Source: Choristoneura fumiferana (Eukaryota; Arthropoda; Insecta; Lepidoptera; Tortricidae). Taken from it: a DNA stretch of 64,000 bases. Numbering within the stretch: position 1 is the first letter of the stretch; the number at the start of each line of letters is the position of its first letter. The stretch spans positions 13,211,456 through 13,275,455 of the forward strand of contig NC_133491.1 of assembly GCF_025370935.1 (NCBI RefSeq). The letters run 5' to 3'. This document shows positions 54,440 through 63,806 of this stretch, in pieces. The notes below the pieces were generated by a model. It worked only from the letters and a program-made list of their open reading frames with translations, was not told where the DNA came from and ran no database searches. A program made the position numbers and the translations under genes.

Positions 54440-55240
54440 AGTGAAAATCACAAAAGTTTAAAACGTAATAAAAAAAAACATAATTTTTAGATATTTTTTT
54501 TTTGTAATTACAGACAGCACTTCGTGTTTGTGTAAAAAAAGTAACGCTGCAGTTCTAGTTTATAATTAATGTTTATAATTTTCATCTTTATCTTATAAGA
54601 CCAGAAAACGTTTTGCTTAATAGTGCACAAGCCCTAATCAAATTAGAAACAATCATCATTATTAATCTACCCTTCATTTTTGTGAATCATCAATTCATGT
54701 TGTATAAAAAACTAATATTCCGTGGGAATGCTCATTGTGAGGGCGCAAAATGATTTGCGGTTACTTTGCTTTATTTCAACCTCATTCCAAATAAAAATAT
54801 GGCATGGTGATGAAAAAACATGTTTTTATAAAAAAAATAGTGTAGGTACCTATAAATGTTGTGTTTAACCGCATCTAATTTACAATTTTGTTGAAAAAGG
54901 GTCCGAAAGAGCAAAGGTCATTGAAAATAACAAAAATAGAATAATGTCTTTATTATAAATGGATTGGTCTATTTTATGGGTCAGTTACAAAATTAATGTC
55001 TGCTTTTAAAATTTAGTTATTTAAAAATAATATTATGTAATAAGTGTCTATACCTAAGCAAACCACTTGTTATTTCCATTATGATACAGCATTATACAGT
55101 ATCTTTTATTTTATCCCAAAATTTACACATTCACACATTTTTTTCCTAATTCTTTATAACGATAATTTAAGTACCTAGTATCTATGTGTGTCGTACTGGG
55201 TTTGTCTTTCTTTTTTAAAAATTATATTATGCTATCATTG
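54440..55240. other. Intergenic, no recognised feature
   Basis: AT-rich sequence with A- and T-runs and no supportable exon. Confidence 0.5.
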
Positions 55241-55242
55241 TA

Positions 55243-55312
55243 CTCTTGTTCTGAGACTAGGCCTGTGCCCAGCAGTGGGACGTAAATAGGCTGGGATGAT
55301 GATGTTGATCAT
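55243..55312 (+). mobile_element. SINE family B 3' end
   Basis: GAGACTAGGCCTGTGCCCAG, CAGTGGGACGTAAATAGGCT and GGGATGATGATGTTGAT match the last 65 bp of the family including the GAT tail. Confidence 0.7.
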
Positions 55313-55459
55313 TCTACTAATATATTCTTCGGACGACAATATAAAAGAAAAAAAAATATTTTTGCAACATATCGCTGCTTACATAATTTGAAAAAAAAAA
55401 CTTAATCATGAAAGTGACGCAGAAAAATGCCACTAAAAAAAATTCGGCCAATATTATGC

Positions 55460-55575
55460 GTTATTAGTTTCAGCTTGACACCTCAACGCGTTCCTGACAA
55501 ACAGACTTCACAGACGTACGGATGTACAACAAAGTGATCTACAAGGGTTCCATTTTTGCCGACTGAGGTAGAGTA
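55460..55575. repeat. Dispersed repeat fragment (CAACAAAGTGA family)
   Basis: CTTGACACCTCAACGCGTTC, CAACAAAGTGATCTACAAGG and GTTCCATTTTTGCCGACT follow the same order as 23366-23500. Confidence 0.5.
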
Positions 55576-55579
55576 CAGG

Positions 55580-56030
55580 ACCGTTAAAACCTGGACATGA
55601 AAGTAAAAAATTACATTCAATAAAACGCCATTAAAAAATCTGAATGCACATTTCCCTAAAAAATCCCCCCCATTTCGTCGCATTAAGCACCAAACAAAGC
55701 GGACCTGCTAAATGATTGCATCAAACGTAACGATACAACTTTAATTAAATTAATTGTTAGCCGTTGCGATATAAATGACGAGAAATGTAATAGACGGAAA
55801 AAAACGAGATTCCCAAAGATAAAAGCAATAATAAAACACTTCCCCTGCGAGTGATGGCTGGTTATGACGATTTTCTTTTTATATTGTTTTTATTCCATGA
55901 AAGTAATACACTGCTTTGAAAATTCTTTTAAATATTTTTTTTATTAACGAAAAATATAACTGGAAATTAGATAATGTACCGGCTCTTGTTAGTTTTTCTG
56001 TAAAGAAGAACCCTTGTTTTTGTTGCAAGA
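55580..56030. other. Intergenic, no recognised feature
   Basis: AT-rich sequence; nothing supportable. Confidence 0.45.
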
Positions 56031-56033
56031 AAT

Positions 56034-56155
56034 ATTGACTGGCAGAGATCCCTTCAGGGATAAGTCCGCCTTTGTACTTTACACTTTATTTTTTGTAACC
56101 TTTTTGGATTTCCTTTTTGTACAAAGAGTATAAACAAACAAACAAGATAAATAAC
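56034..56155 (+). mobile_element. LINE 3' end
   Basis: ACTGGCAGAGATCCCTTCAG, GGATAAGTCCGCCTTTGTAC, then a T-rich stretch and GTATAAACAAACAAACAA. From memory this is the typical 3' end of an abundant lepidopteran non-LTR element, ending in simple A-rich repeats. 5' truncated, no coding part. Confidence 0.65.
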
Positions 56156-56159
56156 ACTG

Positions 56160-56815
56160 TCTGAATCTGAAGAATTAGATTTATAACAACAATAAAGATA
56201 GAGTCATAAAAAGATGAGGTAAACACCATGTTGTCCATAAATTGAAATTGCTAACCAGCATCATACGTAAAAATTATGTCCTGAAAATGTAATTTTTTAT
56301 ATATTGTACTGGAATAATCTTTCTAAGTACGTGTTTTAAATCTTTTTTTTTTATTATTACTAAAATATTATATTTTTGTGTAGCATCAGTTAACAAGACA
56401 TTTTAACTTCGTGAAATATTAAAGATTTCATATTCATAGGTACCTAAATAATAAAAAAAGTGTTTTCAATATTCGTCTCTACAAGCCCGCACTCAACCCG
56501 CATGGCACGATGATTCAGATATTACCACACCGCTAATGTATATACATACTTACATACATCGGAAGCGATATTAATCACAGTTGTTTAATGTTGTTGGGTA
56601 TTGAGGGGTTGCTGGACTCATCGACTGTTTATCCTTATAAAAATAACACTTTTATTCAACGGATTTGATGAAACTTATATTTAAAATATTAGATGGAGTA
56701 GGTAGTAGTTGCATCTAAATATTTACATACACTTTTTTGTGTCTGATAAACCACTATGCAAAAAAATATCAGGACAAAATTTATGGTTTCAATCAAAGCC
56801 AATTTTCACAGAAAT
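56160..56815. other. Intergenic upstream of the 5S gene
   Basis: AT-rich sequence with no recognised exon or repeat. Confidence 0.45.
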
Positions 56816-56819
56816 GTAT

Positions 56820-56938
56820 GCCAACGTCCATACCACGTTGAATACACCGGTTCTCGTCCGATCACCGAAGTTAAGCAACGTCGGGCGCGGTCAGTACTTG
56901 GATGGGTGACCGCCTGGGAACACCGCGTGTCGTTGGCT
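56820..56938 (+). rRNA. 5S ribosomal RNA gene, solitary copy
   Basis: The 5S RNA is the small RNA of the large ribosomal subunit, transcribed by RNA polymerase III. The 119-base gene begins GCCAACGTCCATACCACGTT and ends GTGTCGTTGGCT. GCCAACG at the start pairs perfectly with CGTTGGC at the end (helix I). The internal promoter is intact: box A AAGTTAAGCAACG and box C GTACTTGGATGGGTGACC. A 3' T-run (CTTTTTG, then TTTTTTTT) supplies the terminator. The GGGCGCGGTC arm pairs with ACCGCGT near the 3' end. No second copy is in the window, so it is a dispersed copy outside any tandem array here. Frames read across it are not proteins. A 5S-derived SINE is unlikely because no body or tail follows. Confidence 0.93.
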
Positions 56939-56944
56939 TTTTGT

Positions 56945-57315
56945 GTTTTTTTTATGCTTAAATATTTTTCCCTGCAGACCAAACAAAACACTGTCACCGC
57001 CAGAATAACGAACAAACAGAATATTATAAAGCGATTACACGTCGTCTGATACAGGTCGTTCAATATTTGAACAAGTTGAATTACGGCTAAACGCAGCTGA
57101 AATTCACTTAATTGCCACCCCTGTCTAAAAAAGCGGAACAAGAGGCATCTAGGGGGTTTGACAAAAGTTTTTTTTTAGTTCCATTCCATGATAATAGAGT
57201 TTTTAAATAACAAAGTTTGGGTGAAATTTTATAATTTGATTTTTAATCACAGAGGATCACAATGGTTGTTATAAAAAATAAAGGAAGACAAAGAATTTTA
57301 AATAAATTATGAATG
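56945..57315. other. Intergenic, no recognised feature
   Basis: No repeat or exon was recognised between the 5S gene and the next SINE. Confidence 0.45.
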
Positions 57316-57317
57316 AA

Positions 57318-57556
57318 AATGCCGTGGTGGCTTAGTGGTTTGACCTATGGCGTCTTAGGCCGAGGATCGTGGGTTCAAACCCGGGCTCGCATTTCTAAGC
57401 ATATATATTCGAAATTTACCAAAAATTTACCGCGAAACCATTCAATAGTGTGTGTGAAGTTCCCATTCCGCATTACAGCCCAATGCCCTCTCATTCTGAA
57501 AAGAAGCCTGTGCAGCAGTCATGTGGGACGTAATTATATGGGATGGAATGAACCGA
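57318..57556 (+). mobile_element. tRNA-derived SINE family B
   Basis: Head TGCCGTGGTGGCTTAGTGGT and GGATCGTGGGTTCAAACCCG with perfect box B. Body GTGTGTGAAGTTCCCATTCC, CAATGCCCTCTCATTCTGAA and GTCATGTGGGACGTAATTAT; the tail is eroded (GGGATGGAATGAACC). Part of the body is deleted. Confidence 0.8.
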
Positions 57557-57724
57557 TGTATGATAATTGATTGATATGTGAGTTTGTTATCAAAAAAAAT
57601 GTAGGTCATAGAATTTTTTCAAACACGCTATAAAAATTTCATCTAATGACCTAATTTTGTGTCAACACATAACTGAAGTGTATCCTAGTTTCTGTTCCGC
57701 CTCTCACAATAGTAGTTACCATAA

Positions 57725-57824
57725 NNNNNNNNNNNNNNNNNNNNNNNNNNNNNNNNNNNNNNNNNNNNNNNNNNNNNNNNNNNNNNNNNNNNNNNNNNNN
57801 NNNNNNNNNNNNNNNNNNNNNNNN
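57725..57824. other. Assembly gap (100 N)
   Basis: Placeholder gap about 350 bp upstream of the PDZ exon. Further RhoGEF exons could be hidden here. The flank 57825-58178 shows no recognised feature apart from AACCTAACCTAACC at 57932-57945. Confidence 0.99.
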
Positions 57825-58178
57825 GCTCGCATACTTGTTGGAAGTCCAAATGTAATGTTTGTTAGAATAATCGTTTGTCATAACACTTTTGTCTCTGAAT
57901 CCAATAATTGTTCTGAATTGTTACAAAACAAACCTAACCTAACCTATAGTTTTCTATAGGATGACCATTTAAAAAAATCAGAGAAATGTAAGGTTTCAAT
58001 GGGAAAAGTATGACGATCGATGATTGACGAAACGGTATGACTAGCGAAGAGTGTGCGAACTTTGGCGCTCCCCCCCGGGTCACTTAGGTGATGTTTTTTT
58101 TTGTATATGGCTGCAAGACCGGCTCCCGGTTAAGTTGTTACGCGACGGGCACTGTAGGTAACGCTGACGTGATTCCAG

Positions 58179-58322
58179 GCGACAACCCCGTGTACGTGCA
58201 GTCCGTGAAGGAGCACGGCGCGGCCTGGCGCGCGGGGCTGCGTGCCGGGGACCGCATCCTCAGGGTCGACGGCGTGCCTGTCCATCATCACACGCACCAG
58301 CAGGTCGTGCATATGATACGAG
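58179..58322 (+). CDS. RhoGEF (RGS-RhoGEF type), PDZ-domain exon
   Basis: The exon encodes 47 residues: DNPVYVQSVKEHGAAWRAGL, then RAGDRILRVDGVPVHHH and THQQVVHMIR. The sGDNPVxVQSVKExGAAxxAGxxxGDRIxxVxG pattern is the PDZ carboxylate-loop-to-alpha-A region best matched by ARHGEF11/12 and Drosophila RhoGEF2, which couple G12/13 receptors to Rho1 at the plasma membrane. The PDZ domain binds receptor or plexin C-termini. The acceptor is ATTCCAG (58172-58178) and the donor GGTGAGA. The exon opens with two bases of a split Gly codon and ends in phase 1. GC-rich against AT-rich flanks, as expected of a real exon. Exons for the preceding GLxVSG strand and for the RGS and DH-PH domains are not seen. 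Other PDZ proteins are possible but fit less well. Confidence 0.85.
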
Positions 58323-58365
58323 GTGAGACAGGGACAGGATGACGATTGGGGATACTCTAAAGCTT

Positions 58366-58587
58366 GAAACACATAGAGAGGTGCGGCGCGGCGCGTCGGT
58401 GGTGCCGGTTGACGGTTGTATGTAATATTAGAGCTAACGTGAGAGAGGGCACACAGAATACCGCGCGGGAAATAAATGTGGCGCGGTATACTGTGTGCTC
58501 TCTTTCATGTTAGCTCGAATATTACAACCGGCTCCGCCGACGCGCTGCGCCGCACCGCTCCGCCTCCGGCGTCAGTATGTTTCTAGC
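58366..58587. mobile_element. GC-rich palindromic MITE in the PDZ intron
   Basis: Left arm GGTGCGGCGCGGCGCGTCGG, TTGTATGTAATATTAGAGCT, AACGTGAGAGAGGGCACACA, then a loop of CGCGCGGGAAATAAATGTGG. The right arm is the inverse (TGTGTGCTCTCTTTCATGTT, GACGCGCTGCGCCGCACC). It starts about 44 bp after the exon's splice donor. Confidence 0.75.
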
Positions 58588-58837
58588 GTAAGGCAGGGCG
58601 AGCTTTAAGACAGTTTCAGACTAACTTTTTATGACTATGCTCGTTTTTGAAAGCTCATGTACACGCATATAATGGTCAAGGAAAGTGAATCACGTACCAG
58701 GTTGGAACTTTTGTGCTACTAACATTGACATCCTATACATTTTCTAGAGAAGTCATAGCGAAATTGATTGTGAAAAGGTTCCACCCTGGTACATTTTTCC
58801 TCGACTGTTACGGTTTTGGTGCGGTTTTGTTTTCATT

Positions 58838-58839
58838 GA

Positions 58840-58871
<32 letters not shown>

Positions 58872-59010
58872 AAATACATTTATTTAACGCCATAAAAACA
58901 GACATAGAACAAATATAAGACATACATGACGCTAAACAGGTCCCCACTCAGCATAATGCCACGGCAAGCCGTGGCGCTGATTTTCAGTGAGGACCTTATC
59001 TAAAAACTAA
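58838..59010 (-). mobile_element. LINE 3' end with a (GAAA)n tail
   Basis: (GAAA)n at 58838-58873 is followed by ATACATTTATTTAACGCCAT, GACATACATGACGCTAAACA, CCCACTCAGCATAATGCC and GCAAGCCGTGGCGCTGATTT. Read on the minus strand this ends in AAATAAATGTAT plus (TTTC)n, a retroelement tail. It lies in the intron between the two PDZ exons, antisense to the gene. Confidence 0.6.
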
Positions 59011-59229
59011 CTTAAAAAATAAAAATTAAAAATAAAATAAAACAAATATTAAATTGTATGCAACACCGGCTTAAACAGTTCATTGAGCGTTGGACGCGCA
59101 TATAAGCTCGTATAAGCGTGAGCGAGAATATGTCCCTTCAGACCAGGGTAGCAGGGTATTACGCGCGTATAATTTCATTTTTGGAAACGCGTGTAGTTCG
59201 CGTGCAAGTGCGTATGCCGAAACGACCTT

Positions 59230-59368
59230 AAGCCGAGTTTAGACTGGCAAGAAAAACCGTGCAAGTTGCATTACATTGCGGCGCTCTATTGACCACTACA
59301 AACTCGGCTTACGGCCTCGCAATGTAATGCAACTTGCACGATTTTTCTTCCAAGTCTAAACTCGGCTT
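59230..59368. mobile_element. Palindromic MITE (AAGCCGAGTTTAGACT ends)
   Basis: AAGCCGAGTTTAGACTGGCA and the inverted CCAAGTCTAAACTCGGCTT enclose GTGCAAGTTGCATTACATTG arms with a loop near 59280-59300. The termini are similar to 7934-8155, so they are probably one family. It lies 165 bp before the second PDZ exon. Confidence 0.75.
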
Positions 59369-59532
59369 TACACGTGCAAAAAAAAGCAAATTTGAAGATT
59401 AAGTTACCTAACAGTGTTCTAGACTAGACTTCTGAGTTCTTTCGTTTTTATTTAAAAGTTTCTTTAAGACAGTCGGGGTTTTTTATTTAAAGTATGAAAT
59501 TGGTTTATTAATTTATTTTCCGTACGTTCCAG

Positions 59533-59612
59533 CCAATGCCACAGCCGTCCTCACGGTGCACCAGAACACGTCTCGCCACAAGACGCCCATCACCGCGCCC
59601 GTGCCTGTCAAT
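59533..59612 (+). CDS. RhoGEF (RGS-RhoGEF type), following exon
   Basis: Completes the PDZ domain: with the split codon from 58322 it reads ANATAVLTVHQNTSRHKTPI and TAPVPVN. ATAVLTV is the final beta strand of the domain. The acceptor is CGTTCCAG after a T-rich stretch; the donor is AATGTGAGT in phase 0. The phase-1 intron between the exons (58323-59532, 1,210 bp) makes one continuous frame of 74 codons. The basic/proline-rich end leads into the linker expected between PDZ and RGS-like domains. No further exon was recognised between here and 64000, so the gene probably continues off the window. Confidence 0.8.
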
Positions 59613-60015
59613 GTGAGTCATCCGATAATCACCGATAACCGCCTTATCCATTATTAGTATACAAAGCGTTTTTAAATGGAATATTATTAATTGCACATCA
59701 AATAAATAATTGCCTATCAATTTATTCTCATCGTTTATATACCTTTTCATCACACTTGCTCGTAAACAGTGTCATTACATACAGGCTACCTTGGTTGTAA
59801 CCCCTCAAATAAAACCCTCGACCTTAATGTGCTTGTCATGAAACCCGTGGTCGGTCGCATGAGTCAATGCCCGTACTAATTTTCATGCCATGAAGCCCAA
59901 GGACGGTCAATGAGTGTGATACTGCACGGTGTGCTGCTGCTCCGTGCGCGCGCTGCACACAAACGCTGCAAATATTAGTTTTTCTTTTACTAATATACAG
60001 TTTTACTCGCAAATG
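59613..60015. other. RhoGEF intron, no recognised feature
   Basis: AT-rich; nothing beyond intron sequence was recognised. Confidence 0.45.
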
Positions 60016-61794
60016 TTGTCACAATGCACACAGGCGATCGCTGACATCTTAGTTAGCTCAGTGTAAGCTAGATGGCGCTTTCCTCAATAAGGGATCTCTA
60101 AGCAGAATGACGGACGAACTCTAGAGGTCGCCACCGTAGTTTTCACTTGATTCATTTATTTACGTAATAATATGTATTTAATATTTATTTATTATTTACT
60201 TATTTATTTTATAAAAGTAGGCACTGTCAAGGGCAGACCTCTTGAGGGAGGTTTGACCTTAAGGAGGCCTAGTAAGTTATTCTTTGAGTAAAACAATAAG
60301 ACTTTTTAATAATTATTTAATTAAAAATTGAAGACAAAAAATAACAGGCCTAGTTTGACAAAATTAAAAGTAAAAGTATTACGAGAATCTCAGGTAGTGA
60401 GTTCAAGAGATTTTATTGAGAGGTGGTTCTGATTATTCGGTCTCACTGGCCTACACTTCCCTGGAGTCGGAGAGAAGAACCCGGAGCGAAGAGGCTGGCC
60501 ACAGCAGGGGGGCCTGGTCCAGCTGAGTGGTCGTCGGTGCCGAGGTCAAAAGGGGCCTTAGGGCGGCAGGACGAGCAGCCTGGACAAGTGTTCCACGCAG
60601 GAGCGATCAGGGTCTTGGACGAGCCAGGAAGGATGTGCAGTACTCCGGAAGTTAAGGCCGTCAGGGCTTAGTGTCAGGTTAAAGGAGCCGCCTGAGCCGT
60701 GAGAATTGTAGCCGAACGGAGCTTTGAAAGTTGTACGAAGGTTGTAAGCCGTACAAAGGTTTGTAAGCCGTACAAAGGTTTGTAAGCCGTACAAAGGTTT
60801 GGAAGTTGAAGCCGTACGGAGGTGCCCTGTAAATTAGGTGGTGTCAGTTGTGGTCCAGTGCTAGATTGTTTGCCAGTCACTCCTCTGCAGCGATGCACCA
60901 ACTCTAGGGTGAGCTGAATTGCAGTGAGTGGCAAAGACAATCATACGGAGTTACAGGCAGGCAAAGGAAAGTGATTCTAGTTTTATATAATTATTTTTTA
61001 AAAAAACAAAAGGTAAAAATAAATAGCCTAAGTGACCGTTAAAATTTGAAATACAACAGTTCACTAATTAACCGTTAGAAGATTAGTTTTAAAATTAAAC
61101 GTTACTTAGCTGAGTTTGAATTTATTTTAACACCGGTACGCATCCGTTGCATAAAAGTAATAAGCATTAACATAGGTTCTGAGTTTATAACAACGATGAG
61201 AGAAATTAACAAGTGTTAAAATATTAAGTAAAAGAAATGTTTAAATAAAAGATTCCCTGGCCAGGGGAAGCCTTCAGTTCAATTACACAAAGTTAAATTA
61301 TAAAGAAATAATTCTAATAAATCACAGAAAAACACAAGAGTTAAATATCGGAGAACTTACAAGTCTGGGCGTATGGAGCTTTCGAGGGAGCTGTTTAGTG
61401 TAGTATGAGCTGTTGAATGTGTGTTTTACAGCTGTGCTTCAGCTTTTAAGGGCGAGAATATTACAGTTAGAATTCCCCCGGTCACAGCTGATCGACAGCA
61501 CCCCCTTGGCCGACAAAAACGGTCAAGGGTGAGTTGTTTATAGATATATTTAGTCGTACAACTCGTGTAGTAAATGAGTGTAATAAAATGCCTACTTTTA
61601 TAAATAAATAAGTAAATAATAAATAATATTAAATACATATTATTACGTAAATAAATGAATCAAGTGAAAACTACGGTGGCGACCTCTAGAGTTCGTCCGT
61701 CATTCTGCTTAGAGATCCCTTATTGAGGAAAGCGCCATCTAGCTTACACTGAGCTAACTAAGATGTCAGCGATCGCCTGTGTGCATTGTGACAA
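60016..61794. mobile_element. 1.78-kb element with about 206-bp terminal inverted repeats
   Basis: The left arm 60016-60223 (TTGTCACAATGCACACAGGC ... ATAAAAGTAGGCA) is repeated inverted at 61589-61794 (TGCCTACTTTTATAAATAAA ... GCCTGTGTGCATTGTGACAA) and is nearly identical over its whole length. The interior (60224-61588) is non-repetitive apart from a short tandem array. It has an 82-codon frame (60423-60671) with no transposase motifs. It looks like a long-TIR non-autonomous DNA transposon or foldback element; no clear target duplication was found (TG lies at both borders). It sits in the presumed RhoGEF intron. Confidence 0.85.
60747..60805. repeat. Short tandem array, 19-bp unit
   Basis: The unit GTAAGCCGTACAAAGGTTT is present about three times in a row, with diverged copies either side (GTACGAAGGTTGTAAGC and GAAGCCGTACGGAGG). 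It lies inside the long-TIR element. Confidence 0.85.
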
Positions 61795-61805
61795 TGTGAT
61801 GAATA

Positions 61806-61934
61806 ACATTGTATGTCGCACGGGCGGTACTAGAATTACGAACATCGACTCATTAAAGCCCTCAATCTTCGACTTCGGGCTTCTAATAGACTCTCGTTCG
61901 TAACTCCTTATTTACCGCCCTTAAGACACAATGT
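61806..61934. mobile_element. Short inverted-repeat element next to the long-TIR element
   Basis: ACATTGTATGTCGCACGGGC and the inverted GCCCTTAAGACACAATGT form the ends. GGCGGTA, TTACGAAC and AAGCCC blocks pair internally. It begins 12 bp after the long-TIR element. Confidence 0.55.
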
Positions 61935-62260
61935 ACTATTGTACATCAATTAAATTATTTCAATACAAATAAACTAAATGTTTTGCAAAACTAGTACAGC
62001 ATTTCGTTGGTACGATAACTAGGTACAATAATGTCATTTGGTTATTAGTCTAGCTAAAGCTATAATGAATGGACGGATAATAAAGTACTATTTTACACTA
62101 TACAAGCGCGGTTTGTTTACAATCTCATTTGCCTTGTTTACGGCCCGGGTACGACTATGTCGGTGTGAGCGTACAATCCTTTATTATAGTACAACTAGCT
62201 TTTGCCAGCGGTTTGCGTTGAAATAGGGGTAACCCTTCACCTTCATCATCATCGTAAGTA
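61935..62260. other. Intergenic/intronic with a Helitron-like scrap
   Basis: CAACTAGCTTTTGCCAGCGG and TTTGCGTTGAAATAGGG at 62191-62230 resemble the reversed 3' end of the Helitron family. The rest is AT-rich and featureless. Confidence 0.4.
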
Positions 62261-62262
62261 AT

Positions 62263-62790
62263 GTATGTGTCGGCTGCCGATCGTAAAATCCGCCAGATCA
62301 CGAAATTCCTAGGCATATTGTGAAATGGCTCCATTTGCTTGATATGCCTAAAAGTTGGCCAGGCAGGCATATCAAGATGTGCCTGAGATATACGGCAGAT
62401 CGATTAGAGCAACACATTCGTCGATATTCCTAGCTCTATACTGGGCGCGCACACCGTGATATGCCGAAAAAAAGAAAACGTACGACGTTTGGTACGACGA
62501 GCGAAGCGAGGAGTTGTTAGTATGAATTGTGACCATAACGCACGAGCTGAGCGAACGAAGCGAGCGTGCCGCGGTAGCGGCCGGCGAAGTGCTAGGACCG
62601 ATATGGCGGCGGATCATGATATGCCTAGGAATTTCATGATCTGCCTAAACGTCACTAGGCAAAGTTAAACGGTGAGTTTTGAACGATATGGCGGATGTCC
62701 CTTTGCCAATTCATGAAATGGCGCCATTTCACGATATGCCTAGGAATTTCCTGGTTCGGGCGGATTTTCCGATCGCCCGCCGACATATAC
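62263..62790. mobile_element. 528-bp inverted-repeat element with GCGAAGCGAG interior
   Basis: The left end GTATGTGTCGGCTGCCGATC, AAAATCCGCC, GAAATTCCTAGGCATATTGT, GAAATGGCTCCATTT is mirrored at 62716-62790, ending GGATTTTCCGATCGCCCGCC and GACATATAC. Inside, GATATGCCTA-type motifs recur on both strands, and a GC-rich part has GAGCGAAGCGAGG and GAACGAAGCGAGCGTGCCGC. The open frames over it are repeat artefacts. Confidence 0.7.
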
Positions 62791-62886
62791 ACCGGTGTCC
62801 CGCAACTCTCGCGATGTCGTCCAGCCAACGCTTCGTATTCCGGCTCGTGACCGCACTCGAAAACCTTTCTGCCCGAATGGTTGTCC

Positions 62887-63063
62887 ACATCATCATCATC
62901 ATCCCAGCCTATATGTACCACTGCTGGGCACAGGTCTCCTCTCAGAATGAGAGGGCTTGTGCCGTAGTTCCCACACGGGCCCAGTGCGGATTGGAAACTT
63001 CACACACACCATTGAATTGATTCGCAGGTATGTGCAGGTTTCCTCAAGATGTTTTCCTTCACC
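62887..63063 (-). mobile_element. SINE family B, 3' part
   Basis: (ATC)n, then CCCAGCCTATATGTACCACT, GCTGGGCACAGGTCTCCTCT, CCCAGTGCGGATTGGAAACT and GATGTTTTCCTTCACCG, matching 43579-43750 on the minus strand. The tRNA head is absent. Confidence 0.8.
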
Positions 63064-63069
63064 GTTGTC

Positions 63070-63685
63070 CACAACGTATTAAGTTTGGGGAGTTCATTTG
63101 TAAATTTAGTAACATGAGTGTACCAGCACGTTCGACATCCAATGTTAAGATGACGCTGCATACCCGCTCTGTCGTACGTCACACAGTTTAAGTAAATTAC
63201 GCAATTAATTGTATTACCTATTTCTAAATTTTTAGAAGGTCACATCTTTTTCCTAATAATCCATTCTTAACATTATAACACTTACAACATGTCATCAACA
63301 TACAACATTCGTACATGTAAGGTCTATTCAACTATTAAACCCTACAATAAGAATTTCATCTCAACTCCCAAAGCCATTGGTGTGCGTGCGAATACGCTTG
63401 TATTTTGGAACAATTTTGTACTTACAGACTACAGAGATAGGTCCTTTAGGAGATTTTAGGTCCTTTTTAATTTTTGCTACTCCTTGTTTGGTTTAGTTAG
63501 GCTTATTGTTTTCTCGTGAAAGTTAGCTAATAAATAGGAAGGGTGTAAAAATAATATTATAAATATAAGATAACATTTACCGACGGTTATAGGAAGAGTA
63601 GGCGCGTCACCTTGCGCACATTCAAGGTGTTATCATTCCATCAGCTGCGTAAACAATGCCTTGAACTCTGAAGGATTTTCCCTTT
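63070..63685. other. Intergenic/intronic, no recognised feature
   Basis: AT-rich sequence; no exon with RhoGEF resemblance was seen. Confidence 0.45.
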
Positions 63686-63689
63686 TAAC

Positions 63690-63806
63690 TAGGGTTGTCA
63701 ACTTAAAACCTAAAATTGCTTGAAGTGGCTCCGAAGCGGTAATGTTTCATGTGCTCTGCCTACACCATCTGGGAATACAGGCGTGATGTTTGTGTGTGTG
63801 TTGTGT
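63690..63806 (-). repeat. CATCACGCCTGTATTCCC repeat, inverted partial copy
   Basis: GTGGCTCCGAAGCGGTAATG, TCATGTGCTCTGCCTACACC and GGGAATACAGGCGTGATGTT, then TGTGTGTGTG, are the reverse complement of the start of 6800-7046. The remaining sequence to 64000 shows nothing recognisable. Confidence 0.55.

Noticed and set aside
56756..57141. Protein frames of 66-111 codons overlapping on both strands
   Set aside because: They cover the 5S rRNA gene and its flanks; the RNA gene explains the sequence.
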